Both the position numbers and the translations under genes were made by a program. The notes beneath the pieces are model-generated. The model had not been told where the DNA came from. It was given only the letters and a program-made list of their open reading frames with translations, and did no database searches. From a bacterium (lineage in GTDB: Bacteria > Actinomycetota > Acidimicrobiia > Spongiisociales > Spongiisociaceae), in NCBI GenBank assembly GCA_026710435.1, contig JAPOQZ010000097.1, positions 1-35,102 of the forward strand: a stretch of DNA of 35,102 nt, read 5' to 3'. Shown here one piece after another: positions 25,296 to 34,829 of the stretch (positions are counted from its first letter, which is position 1; every line of letters begins with the position of its first letter).

Positions 25296-27075
25296 GGAAG
25301 AACCACCGTCCGAACCTACCGAGAGTCTCAACCAGAACAGCCCTATCGAGGAATCGGTTACTGGTCTCGCAGGATGTCTCAGCTAGGAGCAGGCAGGCGT
25401 GGCAAGCGGCGCCGTTCAAGCCAGCGGCTCCGCTGATCTCTCCAGCACCGCAAAGCGGATCCTGCGCACACAATTCCGCGTCGCCCAGTGCGTCTAGGAG
25501 CACCACTCCAAAGCGGTCGGGTGTTGCCTGGTCTACGAGACCTCCTAGGGAGCCTTCGGAGTCGGAACTTGCTGTGTAGATGAGCAGTCCTGCCATTGGC
25601 TGAGCCTTGGATGCGCTATAGATCCTTTCGCGAAGTGCCGACGAGGAGTAACCCGCGTGGAGACAAAGCCGCCGGATGAGTGCATGCGCGAGGGAGTGCA
25701 GCAAGACGTAGCGCATACCGGGCGAAGGATGACTCTTCCTCTTACCGTCCGAGCGATCGGCTTGGTATTCATTGAACTTGTCGGATAGCTCCTTGGCTCG
25801 GGCGGCAACGGGGGTCCTGTTCTCCCAGTCGTAGAGTGCTCGTTCGTCTAGAGACAGGAAAAGGCCCTCTCCCCTTAGTTCGATCGCGGGTCGCCATCTC
25901 AGGTCTGTCGGTCCGATGGGAGCTATGTCGACGTTGAGTCGAGCGACGTCCGCAAGGTCACCGATGTCAACGCCTGACTCAATCCGCGTGAAGCCGCGTA
26001 GGGCACGCACCTCGCGTAGGCGCGTGGCCGCTCCAACCTTCGCGAGCAGACTGGCCTCCGTCCCGGACGGTACGCCGACAGGTCGCACTTCGAACTCGTG
26101 GGGAGGTTGGGCTGGATCGGGAGGGTTGAGGAACGCCCGATACTCGTCGGGTCGCAGACGTTCGGTCTCGGTCACCTCTCCCCGAGCCGCGGCCAGCAAC
26201 TCGTCCGGTGTGTATGTCGTGAGCAGGTCTCCTAGGAGGTTGAAACCCGCTACTTGTTTGATCGCGTCTGCTGTGTCAAGCTCCTTGAGTGTGTCCAGGA
26301 ACGGCGCAATAGCCAACTGAATCGGATCCGAATAGGGCGGGATCGAGAGAGCGGAGGCCACCACCGGGAAATATGCATTGGATGCACCACGCAGGATGAC
26401 CCAAGGCTTCTCCTGGCAGTTGGCCTCATGATCTGACGGTCCGAGCCACGGTCTTCTTCGACTGCAGTCCTTGATAGCGTCCCTTTCGAATACGCCCCCC
26501 ATCGGGCGACGGGCATCACAACCCTCGCATCGGACGACCAGATCGTTGACGCTGCCTGACCACCCTATGTCGTCCAAGCGGAGAGGACGATCGCAAGACC
26601 TAGGTCCAGCATGTGCCCAACTTCTCCATGGGAAGTCGTCCAGGTGACCCTTCGGGCAGGCGATCATGAAGCGGGCGGGGAAAGCTGGGACCTGGGTCTG
26701 ACGACCATGGCGATGATCGCGGGGGCAGCGGAACTCGCCGGCAGGTGGCTCTACCCAGCGGAAGCTCTCTTTGCGGGCCAACATTCGGCACTTGGCGTTC
26801 GGACATACGAGCCACTCGGGGAACACGTAGGCGGGCACCCCGCCGGAGCCGCCAGAGCCGGGTTGTGGCGGCCGGAAGAGACCGGCTGCCTTCAGGAAGG
26901 CTTCCAGTCTGGGCTCCGCAATACGGTCGGTTCCCTTAACCGGCCATTCGTCGATTCCGGCGATCAGTACCGAGAGCTCTGGAAGGTCGACGACGGCGCC
27001 AGGGCCCTGTTGGGTAACGATCTGGGTCGGACGTAACTTGCCGACCTTGGGGGGCCTAGCCGGATAGGAAGTCAT
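25285..27075 (-). CDS. drmB: DISARM DrmB, DUF1998 protein
   Basis: A 596-residue protein. The N-terminus (PPKVGKLRPTQIVTQQGPGA, VVDLPELSVLIAG) and the cysteine-containing segments CPNAKCRML and FRCPRDH, then IACPKGHLDDFPW, are typical of DrmB. The C-terminal DUF1998 domain shows YVLLHSLAHALIRRLCLHAG, GLLIYTASSDSEGSLGGLV and a cluster of cysteines (CAQDPLCG, ACHACLLLAETSCE) likely to bind metal. In DISARM, DrmA and DrmB form the core complex that loads on incoming DNA. The ATG overlaps the drmA stop by 4 bp (ATGA). Confidence 0.9.
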   Translation of the reverse strand: MTSYPARPPKVGKLRPTQIVTQQGPGAVVDLPELSVLIAGIDEWPVKGTDRIAEPRLEAFLKAAGLFRPPQPGSGGSGGVPAYVFPEWLVCPNAKCRMLARKESFRWVEPPAGEFRCPRDHRHGRQTQVPAFPARFMIACPKGHLDDFPWRSWAHAGPRSCDRPLRLDDIGWSGSVNDLVVRCEGCDARRPMGGVFERDAIKDCSRRRPWLGPSDHEANCQEKPWVILRGASNAYFPVVASALSIPPYSDPIQLAIAPFLDTLKELDTADAIKQVAGFNLLGDLLTTYTPDELLAAARGEVTETERLRPDEYRAFLNPPDPAQPPHEFEVRPVGVPSGTEASLLAKVGAATRLREVRALRGFTRIESGVDIGDLADVARLNVDIAPIGPTDLRWRPAIELRGEGLFLSLDERALYDWENRTPVAARAKELSDKFNEYQADRSDGKRKSHPSPGMRYVLLHSLAHALIRRLCLHAGYSSSALRERIYSASKAQPMAGLLIYTASSDSEGSLGGLVDQATPDRFGVVLLDALGDAELCAQDPLCGAGEISGAAGLNGAACHACLLLAETSCETSNRFLDRAVLVETLGRFGRWFFRGA

Positions 27076-30000
27076 GAGGTGACTCCATTCATATCGAGCA
27101 GATGGATACTCACCTCGGTTTCTATCTCACGTAGTGAGCCCGGAGCGACGAACGCTCCCCGGCGGTCACGGTCTTCCTGCTTGTCGACCAACCAGCGGCC
27201 GTTGCGGTGGCGTGACCACCGCAGGTTGTCCGCGATCATCTCGACCCACTTGTCGACGGAGCCGAGGAGCTCCAACCTGGTCTCCTCGGCTCCGGTGGGA
27301 CCGACCATTGCACCTGCTCTTTCGACCAATAGGTCGATGGCTTGGCGGACCCATTCGTCCGCGGGGTCGAAATCGCGCGCCGATTGGTCATGCGCCATGG
27401 TCGGGTCGCCCTGCCGGACTAGTGAGGCGAGAACACCCGCGAGTCCCTTGTCTCGCGCCCGTGACGAAAACGGCGTGACCGAGGTGGGTTCCACGTGACG
27501 GTACAACCCTGTGTGGTAACTGCGGAACCGCTCGAAGTGACTGATGTCTCGCGGGCGGGTCCAATTGTAGACCACTGTGACCAAACCCGGCGTCTGACGA
27601 CCGACGCGACTCGTCGCCTGTATGTACTCGGCAGTCATCTTGGGTTGGCCGTTGACGACCATGAGTCCGAGGCGGTCAACGTCAACTCCGACGGAGATCA
27701 TGTTGCTGGCAAAGAGCACGTCGACGGGATACTTGCCCGTCTGAGGTCGCCCCGATGGGAACTGTCGTTCGAGATGACTCAGGATCTTTGGAATCTCGTC
27801 GGCCCTCTTGTTGCTGGTCAATTCATGCCGCTCGAACAGCGGACGTCTGCCGAATTCGCTCGCCGTCCGGGATCGGAGTACGTCGATCCGGCCGGGAACG
27901 TCGTCCTCAGCTAGCCGAACCGCGCCACCGAGCTCTCGGAGACTGTTGAAGTACCCGACAAGTGTCATGTAAGCGTCGCCGCCTTCCGGGTCTCTCTCAT
28001 GGAGTCGTTTGGCTCCGGACAGCAATGTTGCATAGACCCGTACGAGCGCAGTCTTGACGGACTTCCCGGGTGCGAACACACCCACGTACAAGCGGCCCGG
28101 CGCTTCTTCAGGTTCACTCTCCACACCGAACCAGGAATCGGCGGCGTCCAGCCCTGTCGGAGGGAAAACTGTCAGCGAGCGGTGGAACAGGGAACCTACC
28201 TGTCGGTCGGCTCCCCGGATGGTGGCGGTCGAGGCGATGATCTTCGGGCGGTGACGCTGCCCATCGACCTCCACTGAGGCCAAGCCGTCCACAGCTGTCT
28301 CGTACAGACCGACCAGCGTACCCAGTGGACCGGAGATGAGGTGCAGTTCGTCTTGGATGATGAGATCGGGTGGCTCGAACGGAGCGACTTCAACAACTCG
28401 CGCCGGTGGCCAACCCTTTGTCCTGTCGATGCGGTGGGAACCGGCGTGTTTCTCGCCGGTCGAGATGTACCCATGTCGGTCGCATCGGCGCTGAACTTGG
28501 CCGAATAGCGACTGGATACGTCCGTTCCAAACCATCTGAGCGAACTTGTCGACTGTCGCGATGAGTAGCGAGGGGGTATGTCGGTAGATTTGCTCGTCGA
28601 CGGTGTGTGCCGGGATACCTTCCAACCTCCACGGATTCGCTGGAGCGAAGTCGCAGTTGTCGTCGGAGCAGAATATCTTCACTCGTTCCTCATGATCATC
28701 AGCTTCGTAGTCGTCGGGTCCTAGTGGTGCGCCGCACCATGGGCAACTGAGCAGTTGGGCCGGAGTCCCTCGTTTTATGCGCTTGCCGTCGCGCCATTTC
28801 TGCAAGGCCTCTTTCGCACCATCACTCCAAAAGCCTTGGGGATCCGAGTAGCGGTTGGGCGTGGCGCTCATGCCTACCCACAGACCAATTGAGAATGGTT
28901 CTTCACCCCACACGCCCTCTCTCACCCGTATCAGTTCACACGCACATGCGAGAGCCGTGGCGCGCTGGAACTGCTGCACGGTGAGCAACCGCAGTGTGTA
29001 CCGCATGAGGACGGCGACGCCTCCGCCGGCTCGTCGGCCTCCAAGCGGAGTCCGCAACCGGCGGAGGGCGAGAACGAACGCGGTCAGGCCGAGATAGGCC
29101 TCCGTCTTGCCTCCACCCGTAGGAAACCACAAGAGGTCACAGGTCAACCGGTTGCGATGAGTCCGATCGGCAAGCGGAGGGAGGTTCATCAGGATGAAGG
29201 CGAGCTGGAACGGACGCCATCTGGCGGGCACTGCATCGGGCGACTCTGGACATTCGCCTCGCCGCCGCTGGAGCGCCACTACGGAGTGGGCACGCTGCAG
29301 GGCCATCGCTCGGTTCGCGAAGCAGAACGCCCTACGGGCAAGTTCCGACTTGGTCCCGGAGCCACCCAGGAGTTGGATACCTTCGACTATCCGTTCGTAC
29401 ACGACGCGACACCCGTCGATGTGCTCGTCGGCTTGGCCTTGGAGGCGCTGGTCGAGTCCTGCAACGCGACTCTTGAGCCCGTAGATCCAGGCGCCGTACG
29501 CTTCTGCGAGCGGAGACAACAACTCAATCAGCTGATCACCGCTTGTACCGTCGGGTCCGGCCCCACCGAGGCACCGCATATCCAATCCTGGTTCATCACC
29601 TTCCCGGGGATCGATCCTCGGGAGTTCGTGCACTGGCAGTATCACGGTCCTGACCTCGGTGGCGCCGGTTCCGCGTTCGGCGTCCCAGCCGGCTGCGCAT
29701 CCATGTCCGACCGCGTACTCTGGCCGATCCCGAAACAGCAGTTCGTCGGACCGCCGATCGTGGTCGAGCGCCTCGAAGTCGACGACGTCGTCAAGTGACC
29801 GCGGTTCGAACACTGCCGAGCCGTCAGGATGACGCGCCCTCAACCTAGGCTGAAACAGCCAGTCGGCGTCGTCCGGACGGCCCGGGGTCTTCGATCGGGC
29901 TCGGTTGACCAAGAACACAGACACGGCGCACCGTCCGCCGTCGGGAAGTGCCCGACGGAGCCACTGAAGATGTACCCCGTTGCCGAGGTCACACGCGCTA

Positions 30001-30437
30001 GCGCCGGAGTCGGTGACCTTGACAGTGCGAGTGACCGTGTGCTGAGCGCGGACCCACTTGTGGGCCCTCTCCTCGAGGTAGGTGCCCCACTCAGCGGAGA
30101 TCTCGACGTGTTGGACCAAGGGCCCGACCGTGAAGGAAAGCCCGATACTCGATGGGTTCATGGCCATCGAGATTGGCGACGCGAATCCTGTCTCAGAATC
30201 GTCCCCGCCGGCTACACCGTCGGCCCCACCCTCATCCTCTTCCGGACCGACCTCTGTACCTGCCGGGGCGAGTCGCCCAACGAGATACCTTACGGTCGGA
30301 CGCTGGTGCAGAGTCTCCTCGGGACCGTCGAATGGGCCCAACAACTCACGGTCGAGTGTGGCTACGAGATCGCCCCGTATACTTCGCTGCAGCTCAATAC
30401 GGCTGGCTCTCATTCCGGCACCTTCCTCACTAAGCAT
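27072..30437 (-). CDS. drmA: DISARM DrmA, helicase
   Basis: An 1121-residue superfamily-2 helicase. It shows LLWFPTGGGKTEAYLGL (Walker A at 439-445), IIQDELHLISGPLG (DEAH-like box reading DELH), IIASTATIRGADRQ (motif III) and, in the second lobe, DVLFASNMISVGVDVDRLG and MTAEYIQATSRVGR. The first 400 residues carry no recognisable motif, as in other DrmA proteins. A four-cysteine zinc site is likely in CPWCGAPLGPDDYEADDHEE and the following CSDDNCDF. The first ATG (30437) or ATG 30413 may start it; 67 bp separate it from the drmD-like stop. With DrmB it forms the DISARM core. Confidence 0.92.
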   Translation of the reverse strand: MLSEEGAGMRASRIELQRSIRGDLVATLDRELLGPFDGPEETLHQRPTVRYLVGRLAPAGTEVGPEEDEGGADGVAGGDDSETGFASPISMAMNPSSIGLSFTVGPLVQHVEISAEWGTYLEERAHKWVRAQHTVTRTVKVTDSGASACDLGNGVHLQWLRRALPDGGRCAVSVFLVNRARSKTPGRPDDADWLFQPRLRARHPDGSAVFEPRSLDDVVDFEALDHDRRSDELLFRDRPEYAVGHGCAAGWDAERGTGATEVRTVILPVHELPRIDPREGDEPGLDMRCLGGAGPDGTSGDQLIELLSPLAEAYGAWIYGLKSRVAGLDQRLQGQADEHIDGCRVVYERIVEGIQLLGGSGTKSELARRAFCFANRAMALQRAHSVVALQRRRGECPESPDAVPARWRPFQLAFILMNLPPLADRTHRNRLTCDLLWFPTGGGKTEAYLGLTAFVLALRRLRTPLGGRRAGGGVAVLMRYTLRLLTVQQFQRATALACACELIRVREGVWGEEPFSIGLWVGMSATPNRYSDPQGFWSDGAKEALQKWRDGKRIKRGTPAQLLSCPWCGAPLGPDDYEADDHEERVKIFCSDDNCDFAPANPWRLEGIPAHTVDEQIYRHTPSLLIATVDKFAQMVWNGRIQSLFGQVQRRCDRHGYISTGEKHAGSHRIDRTKGWPPARVVEVAPFEPPDLIIQDELHLISGPLGTLVGLYETAVDGLASVEVDGQRHRPKIIASTATIRGADRQVGSLFHRSLTVFPPTGLDAADSWFGVESEPEEAPGRLYVGVFAPGKSVKTALVRVYATLLSGAKRLHERDPEGGDAYMTLVGYFNSLRELGGAVRLAEDDVPGRIDVLRSRTASEFGRRPLFERHELTSNKRADEIPKILSHLERQFPSGRPQTGKYPVDVLFASNMISVGVDVDRLGLMVVNGQPKMTAEYIQATSRVGRQTPGLVTVVYNWTRPRDISHFERFRSYHTGLYRHVEPTSVTPFSSRARDKGLAGVLASLVRQGDPTMAHDQSARDFDPADEWVRQAIDLLVERAGAMVGPTGAEETRLELLGSVDKWVEMIADNLRWSRHRNGRWLVDKQEDRDRRGAFVAPGSLREIETEVSIHLLDMNGVTS

Positions 30438-30504
30438 CGGACAGTAACCGGTGAGACCTGTACGAGAAGCTGCTGGAAGAACGTGTGCCAGTTCGCACTA
30501 CTCA

Positions 30505-33500
30505 TCAGGGGGGTCCACCCACCGGGCTCGGGCGGACTTCAATACGGGCCACCGCGACGAGTTGGTGATCGATGATCGGGCGTCGATGCTTCTCGATGTC
30601 TTCCAGCCGTAGAGTCCGTTCGAGGGTGAGGCTCTGCACGATATCCTGAGCATCTTCGAAGTTCTTTTCCCAGACAGGGAGAATCCGCCGCTCCCCTTCG
30701 TCGGTGCTCGCACGGAGCCGTTCGAGGGTGGCAGCGGTGCTGCTGAGCTTGTCCGCGGCGGCACGTTGGCGATGGTCGAACCATGCTTCAATCCGTTCTT
30801 GCTCGCGGTCCACGCGCTTGTCGGCGCTGTCAATGATGTCCTGCTGGCGTTTCCCAGCAAGGCGACCTACGTATGTCTCTGCTACGTCTGTCGCCCTGTC
30901 GATGGCGTTGACCGGGATCTCTCGCATTGGGATGTCGGTCTCGTCCCACCGGCTAAACAATGCACCGCGCTGAAGGAGTGCAGCACCGATGTCGGTGCGC
31001 ACGGTCCCGTCGTCGACCACGAACACCGGCACCATATCGGACCGGGGCCTTATTCCCGGTGTGTTGATGAGGTGGACGAAGAGCCAGCCAGCACACGCGG
31101 GTAGGTCATCGCCAGAGCAGAGACGCCACGACCCGGCGACACCCTTGTAGCTGTTATCGAGGACATCGCTGATGATCGCTTCGATAATCGGATGTCCGAA
31201 AGCGAAGAACTCGACGTGTTCGGCGTCGCGAAGTGCGTCTGGGCGGAACACGGCCCATCGTTTCGGACTTAGGCGAAAGAACTCGTGTTCGTGGTCACCG
31301 CGGAACGGGTCATGGAATGTAAGCTCGTACTCGTCCTGGTGTTTCTTGATGTAGGTCCGAACGTCGGCGAGTAGGGCTGTCATGAAAGCCGTCTGCGCTG
31401 CTGGACTCAGGCCATGGCCACGACCGGCAATCTTCTCGGCTATCTCCCGGCTGTAACTCTTGACGTCCATGACGAAGTCGCGGAGTTGTTCCTCAGCTCT
31501 GCGGGCTTCTTTGACCTGGTCCTCAAGTCGACGGCCGAACTCCTGGATCGCGGCGTCGCGTTCGGACGGAGCACAGCGGAGGATCTCCCGCAGGTCGCCT
31601 TCGGTCTCCCCGAGGATGGGGTCAAGACCCCCCACCGTGTCCTCGAAAGCGTTGATGCGTGTCTCCAAGACATCGAGGACACGCTCCTCGATCGTGTCCT
31701 CTGCGTAGAGATTGAACACATGGACCACATTCTCCTGACCGATACGGTCGAGGCGACCTATACGCTGCTCTACTCGCATCGGATTCCAAGGCAGGTCATA
31801 GTTGACTAGGTAGCGGCAGAACTGGAAGTTTCGGCCTTCGCCCCCCGCCTGAGTGGAGATGAGTACTTGGCAACCTATTCCCACACGGAACGCCTCCACA
31901 GCGTCGTCCTTAGCCATCGACTTCATCTGGCCGTGGAAGAGATTGACGCCGACACGGTGGTCCAACGAGCCAGCTCGCTCAAGAAGCTCCTTCAGATAGG
32001 CCTGTGTCTCCCGGAACTCAGTGAACACGAGAACCTTGGCGTCGGGATCCTCGTCGAAGAGAATCATCATACGACGTACGAACTCTTCGCCCTTGGAATC
32101 GACCGGCAGTGACTCCAGTGTGTGTACTAAATCATCCAGTCTGCCAGCCTCTTCCTCATGCAGGTGCGCCTCGGTGACTACGAATGCTGCCTCGTGCTCT
32201 TCGAAACGTTGTTCGAGATAACTAGCGGCTTCCCGCATCGGAGCGGCCCTCGCCAAGAGGCGGTCACGCCGGCCAGCGAGCGAACGACCCAGCGCTCGAA
32301 CACTGCTCGCCATCAACTTCTGGAAGAGGACCATGACAAACCCGATAGCGTTCTCTCTCATCGACTCGGCGAGCGCGAAGCCATGCTGGACATAGTCCTC
32401 AACTTGCGCGAGAGCCTGATGTTCCCCCTCGGTTAGTGATACCCTCCAACGGAAGGCACGTCGGGGCATAAAGCCGCCGACCACGTTCTTGCGGTTCCGA
32501 ATGAGTATCTCCGACAGCAGGTGGCGGTCCGCTAGTTCCCGACACAGCGCCTCCCGTTTCCCGGCCGAGTGCTCGAGCCGCTTACGAACGTCGGGTTTGG
32601 GCATATCGAGCCAGGCGCTAACCCGCTCCAACGTAATCGTCGGATCCTCACCGGGGATCGGGTACCCCGTGGATAGCTGCTCGACCAATCTACTCAGTCC
32701 CCGCGCCTGCTGGCGGTGCCGCTCGAAGTGGGACTCACTCGCAAAAAGCACTGGATCCAGAAGCTCGATCAGCGAGAAGAGTTCGTGGGACTGAAGCTGC
32801 ATGGGTGTTGCCGTAAGGAAGAGAACCGAGCGTTTAGCGGCATGGAACGGGTCAGCGAGGTCGCGCACGAGCCGGTAGAGTCTCGTCGTTGTCACCCGGT
32901 TGCCGTGGCGCGTGGACCGGACGTGGTGGGCCTCGTCGACGATGACCATATCCCAATCGACCTGCCGGACCTCTTCGGGTCGTTTGCCACTGGTGACCCA
33001 CGCCTCGGAAACGATGATGCTGTCATATCGGAGGAACGGATTGGCGGTATACCCCTCAGACCTTCCGAGGTGCCTAACAGTGCCTGTGTCGAGGATAGCG
33101 AACACCTCGTTGAACTTGCTCTTCAATTCGAACTGCCACTGACGACGGAGACTCGGTGGGACAATGATGAGACACCGCTTCACTATTCTCCGTGTGCGCA
33201 GTTCCTTGAGGATCATCCCGGCCTCGATAGTCTTACCGAGGCCGACTTCGTCACACAGCAAGAAACGATGCGGGTAAGTGGTAATTGCACGATGCGCGAC
33301 GCCGACTTGGTGCGGTTTGATGTCGACCCGGCTGTGCCCCAGTGAGACGAGGTCGTCGTGCAGGTGTGCGAGCCGATGATGGCGTGACACCAGCGCCAAT
33401 CGGAACCTCTTGTACGATCCTATATCGCCATTCTTGAATCTTGAGACTGGGTCAAGGTTCGAATTCGGACGGAGCGCCGCTTCGGGAACTGTTCTCACAC

Positions 33501-33777
33501 CGCTGAAGAACTGAACGCGCCACATCGGCGGGTCAGAGCCCGTGGCCTCAATCAGGAAACCTGGCTCCTCTGTCCCCTCCCGCATCACCATCAAGGGCAA
33601 CTCCACCCGGCGGAGGCTGCCGCTCCTCCAGTTCACGTATGGGCCGAGGCCAACACCCAGATCCCACCGCACCTTCGCTTGGGCACCGTTGAGTTCTTCC
33701 AACACCCCGTAGGTGCCGGGTTGGGGTACGAACTCAACCAGCATTCCGACGACGAGTTGCCCCACTACTTCTCCCAA
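30505..33777 (-). CDS. drmD: DISARM DrmD-like SNF2 helicase
   Basis: A protein of up to 1090 residues. It has CDEVGLGKTIEAGMILKEL (Walker A about 176-183), VIVDEAHHVRSTRHGN (DEAH 281-284), LFLTATPMQLQSHELFSLIE, VLVFTEFRETQAYLKEL, STQAGGEGRNFQF and RVEQRIGRLDRIGQ, the full set of RapA/SNF2 motifs. A long charged coiled-coil-rich C-terminal region follows (for example near residues 730-790 and 970-1050). In DISARM nomenclature DrmD is the SNF2 helicase of class 1 loci. Here it precedes drmA in the same orientation. The frame opens with TTG at 33777; GTG at 33765 or ATG at 33744 are alternatives. No DUF3883 domain is present, unlike the helicase at 352-3711. Confidence 0.82.
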   Translation of the reverse strand: MGEVVGQLVVGMLVEFVPQPGTYGVLEELNGAQAKVRWDLGVGLGPYVNWRSGSLRRVELPLMVMREGTEEPGFLIEATGSDPPMWRVQFFSGVRTVPEAALRPNSNLDPVSRFKNGDIGSYKRFRLALVSRHHRLAHLHDDLVSLGHSRVDIKPHQVGVAHRAITTYPHRFLLCDEVGLGKTIEAGMILKELRTRRIVKRCLIIVPPSLRRQWQFELKSKFNEVFAILDTGTVRHLGRSEGYTANPFLRYDSIIVSEAWVTSGKRPEEVRQVDWDMVIVDEAHHVRSTRHGNRVTTTRLYRLVRDLADPFHAAKRSVLFLTATPMQLQSHELFSLIELLDPVLFASESHFERHRQQARGLSRLVEQLSTGYPIPGEDPTITLERVSAWLDMPKPDVRKRLEHSAGKREALCRELADRHLLSEILIRNRKNVVGGFMPRRAFRWRVSLTEGEHQALAQVEDYVQHGFALAESMRENAIGFVMVLFQKLMASSVRALGRSLAGRRDRLLARAAPMREAASYLEQRFEEHEAAFVVTEAHLHEEEAGRLDDLVHTLESLPVDSKGEEFVRRMMILFDEDPDAKVLVFTEFRETQAYLKELLERAGSLDHRVGVNLFHGQMKSMAKDDAVEAFRVGIGCQVLISTQAGGEGRNFQFCRYLVNYDLPWNPMRVEQRIGRLDRIGQENVVHVFNLYAEDTIEERVLDVLETRINAFEDTVGGLDPILGETEGDLREILRCAPSERDAAIQEFGRRLEDQVKEARRAEEQLRDFVMDVKSYSREIAEKIAGRGHGLSPAAQTAFMTALLADVRTYIKKHQDEYELTFHDPFRGDHEHEFFRLSPKRWAVFRPDALRDAEHVEFFAFGHPIIEAIISDVLDNSYKGVAGSWRLCSGDDLPACAGWLFVHLINTPGIRPRSDMVPVFVVDDGTVRTDIGAALLQRGALFSRWDETDIPMREIPVNAIDRATDVAETYVGRLAGKRQQDIIDSADKRVDREQERIEAWFDHRQRAAADKLSSTAATLERLRASTDEGERRILPVWEKNFEDAQDIVQSLTLERTLRLEDIEKHRRPIIDHQLVAVARIEVRPSPVGGPP

Positions 33778-34207
33778 GCCGAGAGAGCAACGATCGCGGA
33801 TGCTCGAAAGTCATATCTAGGGCGCTGACGCCCTCCGCTACAGGATAAACTCACAGAACAGTCATATTCTTCGCGGCATTGAGTATAGAACTGCGCAGGT
33901 AGGCAATCTGACAGTCGGTCGAGAAGCATTTACTCCGAAAGTCGGGCGTGGCGGGCCGCATCGGATCAATGCCGCGGACACCAGCTGCACGCTATGAGGA
34001 CGGCCGCTGCGCCCATTCAGAGTCAGGACTTCGTTTGTCATACGGTCTCCACAGGTAGACCTGCCGTAGAACGTTGTAAAGCACCCTCGGTGAACCCACT
34101 GTTCATTCGACACCGAGGAACTACCGCTGCGACAGCACCGCGGCGGTCACCTCGGAATCCCTGAGGGAGACCGACCCAAGAGGACGCCCTGGCCGTCGAA
34201 ATGCCTG
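33778..34207. other. Intergenic region upstream of the DISARM operon
   Basis: These 430 bp lie between vsr and the drmD-like gene and probably hold the main DISARM promoter. Besides the hairpin at 33819-33834 no clear signal was found. The 83-codon open frame at 33862-34113 looks like noise. Confidence 0.4.
33819..33834 (-). other. Perfect 6-bp hairpin in the drmD leader
   Basis: AGGGCG (33819-33824) and CGCCCT (33829-33834) are separated by four bases. The hairpin lies 41 bp upstream of the TTG start of the drmD-like gene. On the transcript it would be a short GC-rich stem with a tetraloop. It could be a weak terminator, an operator half-site or chance. Confidence 0.35.
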
Positions 34208-34705
34208 TCATGTACCGGCGGCAGTCCTTGGGCGACCGTAGTATCTCCCGACCGTTCCCTCGATCATGTCAGCGATCTCGTCCGTCGGCTGGTGTTCCCA
34301 GAAGCGGAGCACCTTCCAGCCGGCCTCAACTAGGAGGTTCGTTGTCTCCCTGTCACGCTGCTGGTTGCGCGCGAATTTGGCTGCCCACCACTCCACGTTG
34401 GTCTTTGGCATCACAAAGTGATCGGGACACCGATGCCAGAAGCACCCGTCCAGCATGACAGCGATCCGGGCCCTTACGAACACGACGTCCGCGGTGCGTC
34501 GAACATCGGGTACAGGCCGGCGATTCACCCGATAGCGTAATCCGCGCCTGTGCAACTCGGATCGGATCCTTCGCTCGAAACTCGTATCCCGACCTCGGTT
34601 CGAACGCATCGTACGCCGACTGGCTTCGCTCGATGCCCACGAAATACGGCTATCGGACGAGCACTGCATCAAGACCCACCGAGTCCAATCGTTCGCGTCC
34701 TCCAC
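34208..34705 (-). CDS. vsr: Very short patch repair endonuclease (Vsr)
   Basis: A 165-residue protein with the Vsr layout. SNRGRDTSFERRIRSELHR carries the metal-binding Glu, RRTADVVFVRARIAVMLDG the catalytic Asp, GCFWHRCPDHF the zinc/His cluster, and KFARNQQRDRETTNLLVEAG, then WKVLRFWEH, the conserved C-terminal part. Vsr nicks DNA 5' of the T in T:G mismatches that arise when 5-methylcytosine deaminates, and it normally accompanies a cytosine-5 methylase. It is the first gene in line with the DISARM cluster, whose methylase makes 5mC. The 430-bp gap to drmD suggests its own promoter. The ATG at 34705 or an internal ATG 12 codons later may start it. Confidence 0.92.
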   Translation of the reverse strand: MEDANDWTRWVLMQCSSDSRISWASSEASRRTMRSNRGRDTSFERRIRSELHRRGLRYRVNRRPVPDVRRTADVVFVRARIAVMLDGCFWHRCPDHFVMPKTNVEWWAAKFARNQQRDRETTNLLVEAGWKVLRFWEHQPTDEIADMIEGTVGRYYGRPRTAAGT

Positions 34706-34765
34706 TTCTTCCCACCTGCCAAGCCTATCGGACTCCTTAGAGCGTGCGCGGATAGCTTCGTAAAT

Positions 34766-34827
34766 CCACCGGTTGGGGTGTTATCTCGGGTTTGATACCG
34801 AGCAGCAAATACACACCCAACCGGTGG
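34766..34827. repeat. Long nested inverted repeat next to an IS3 end
   Basis: CCACCGGTTGGGGTGT (34766-34781) pairs with ACACCCAACCGGTGG (34813-34827), with a single extra G in the left arm. Inside, CTCGG (34785-34789) pairs with CCGAG (34798-34802). The predicted structure is a strong hairpin topped by a second one. It lies 60 bp upstream of vsr and two bases before the first base of the IS3 element. It may be a bidirectional terminator, a REP-like palindrome or a protein-binding site. Confidence 0.6.
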
Positions 34828-34829
34828 AG

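Noticed and set aside
33862..34113. Minus-strand ORF of 83 codons between vsr and drmD
   Set aside because: Composition is noise-like, no family was recognised, and it lies in the likely promoter region.
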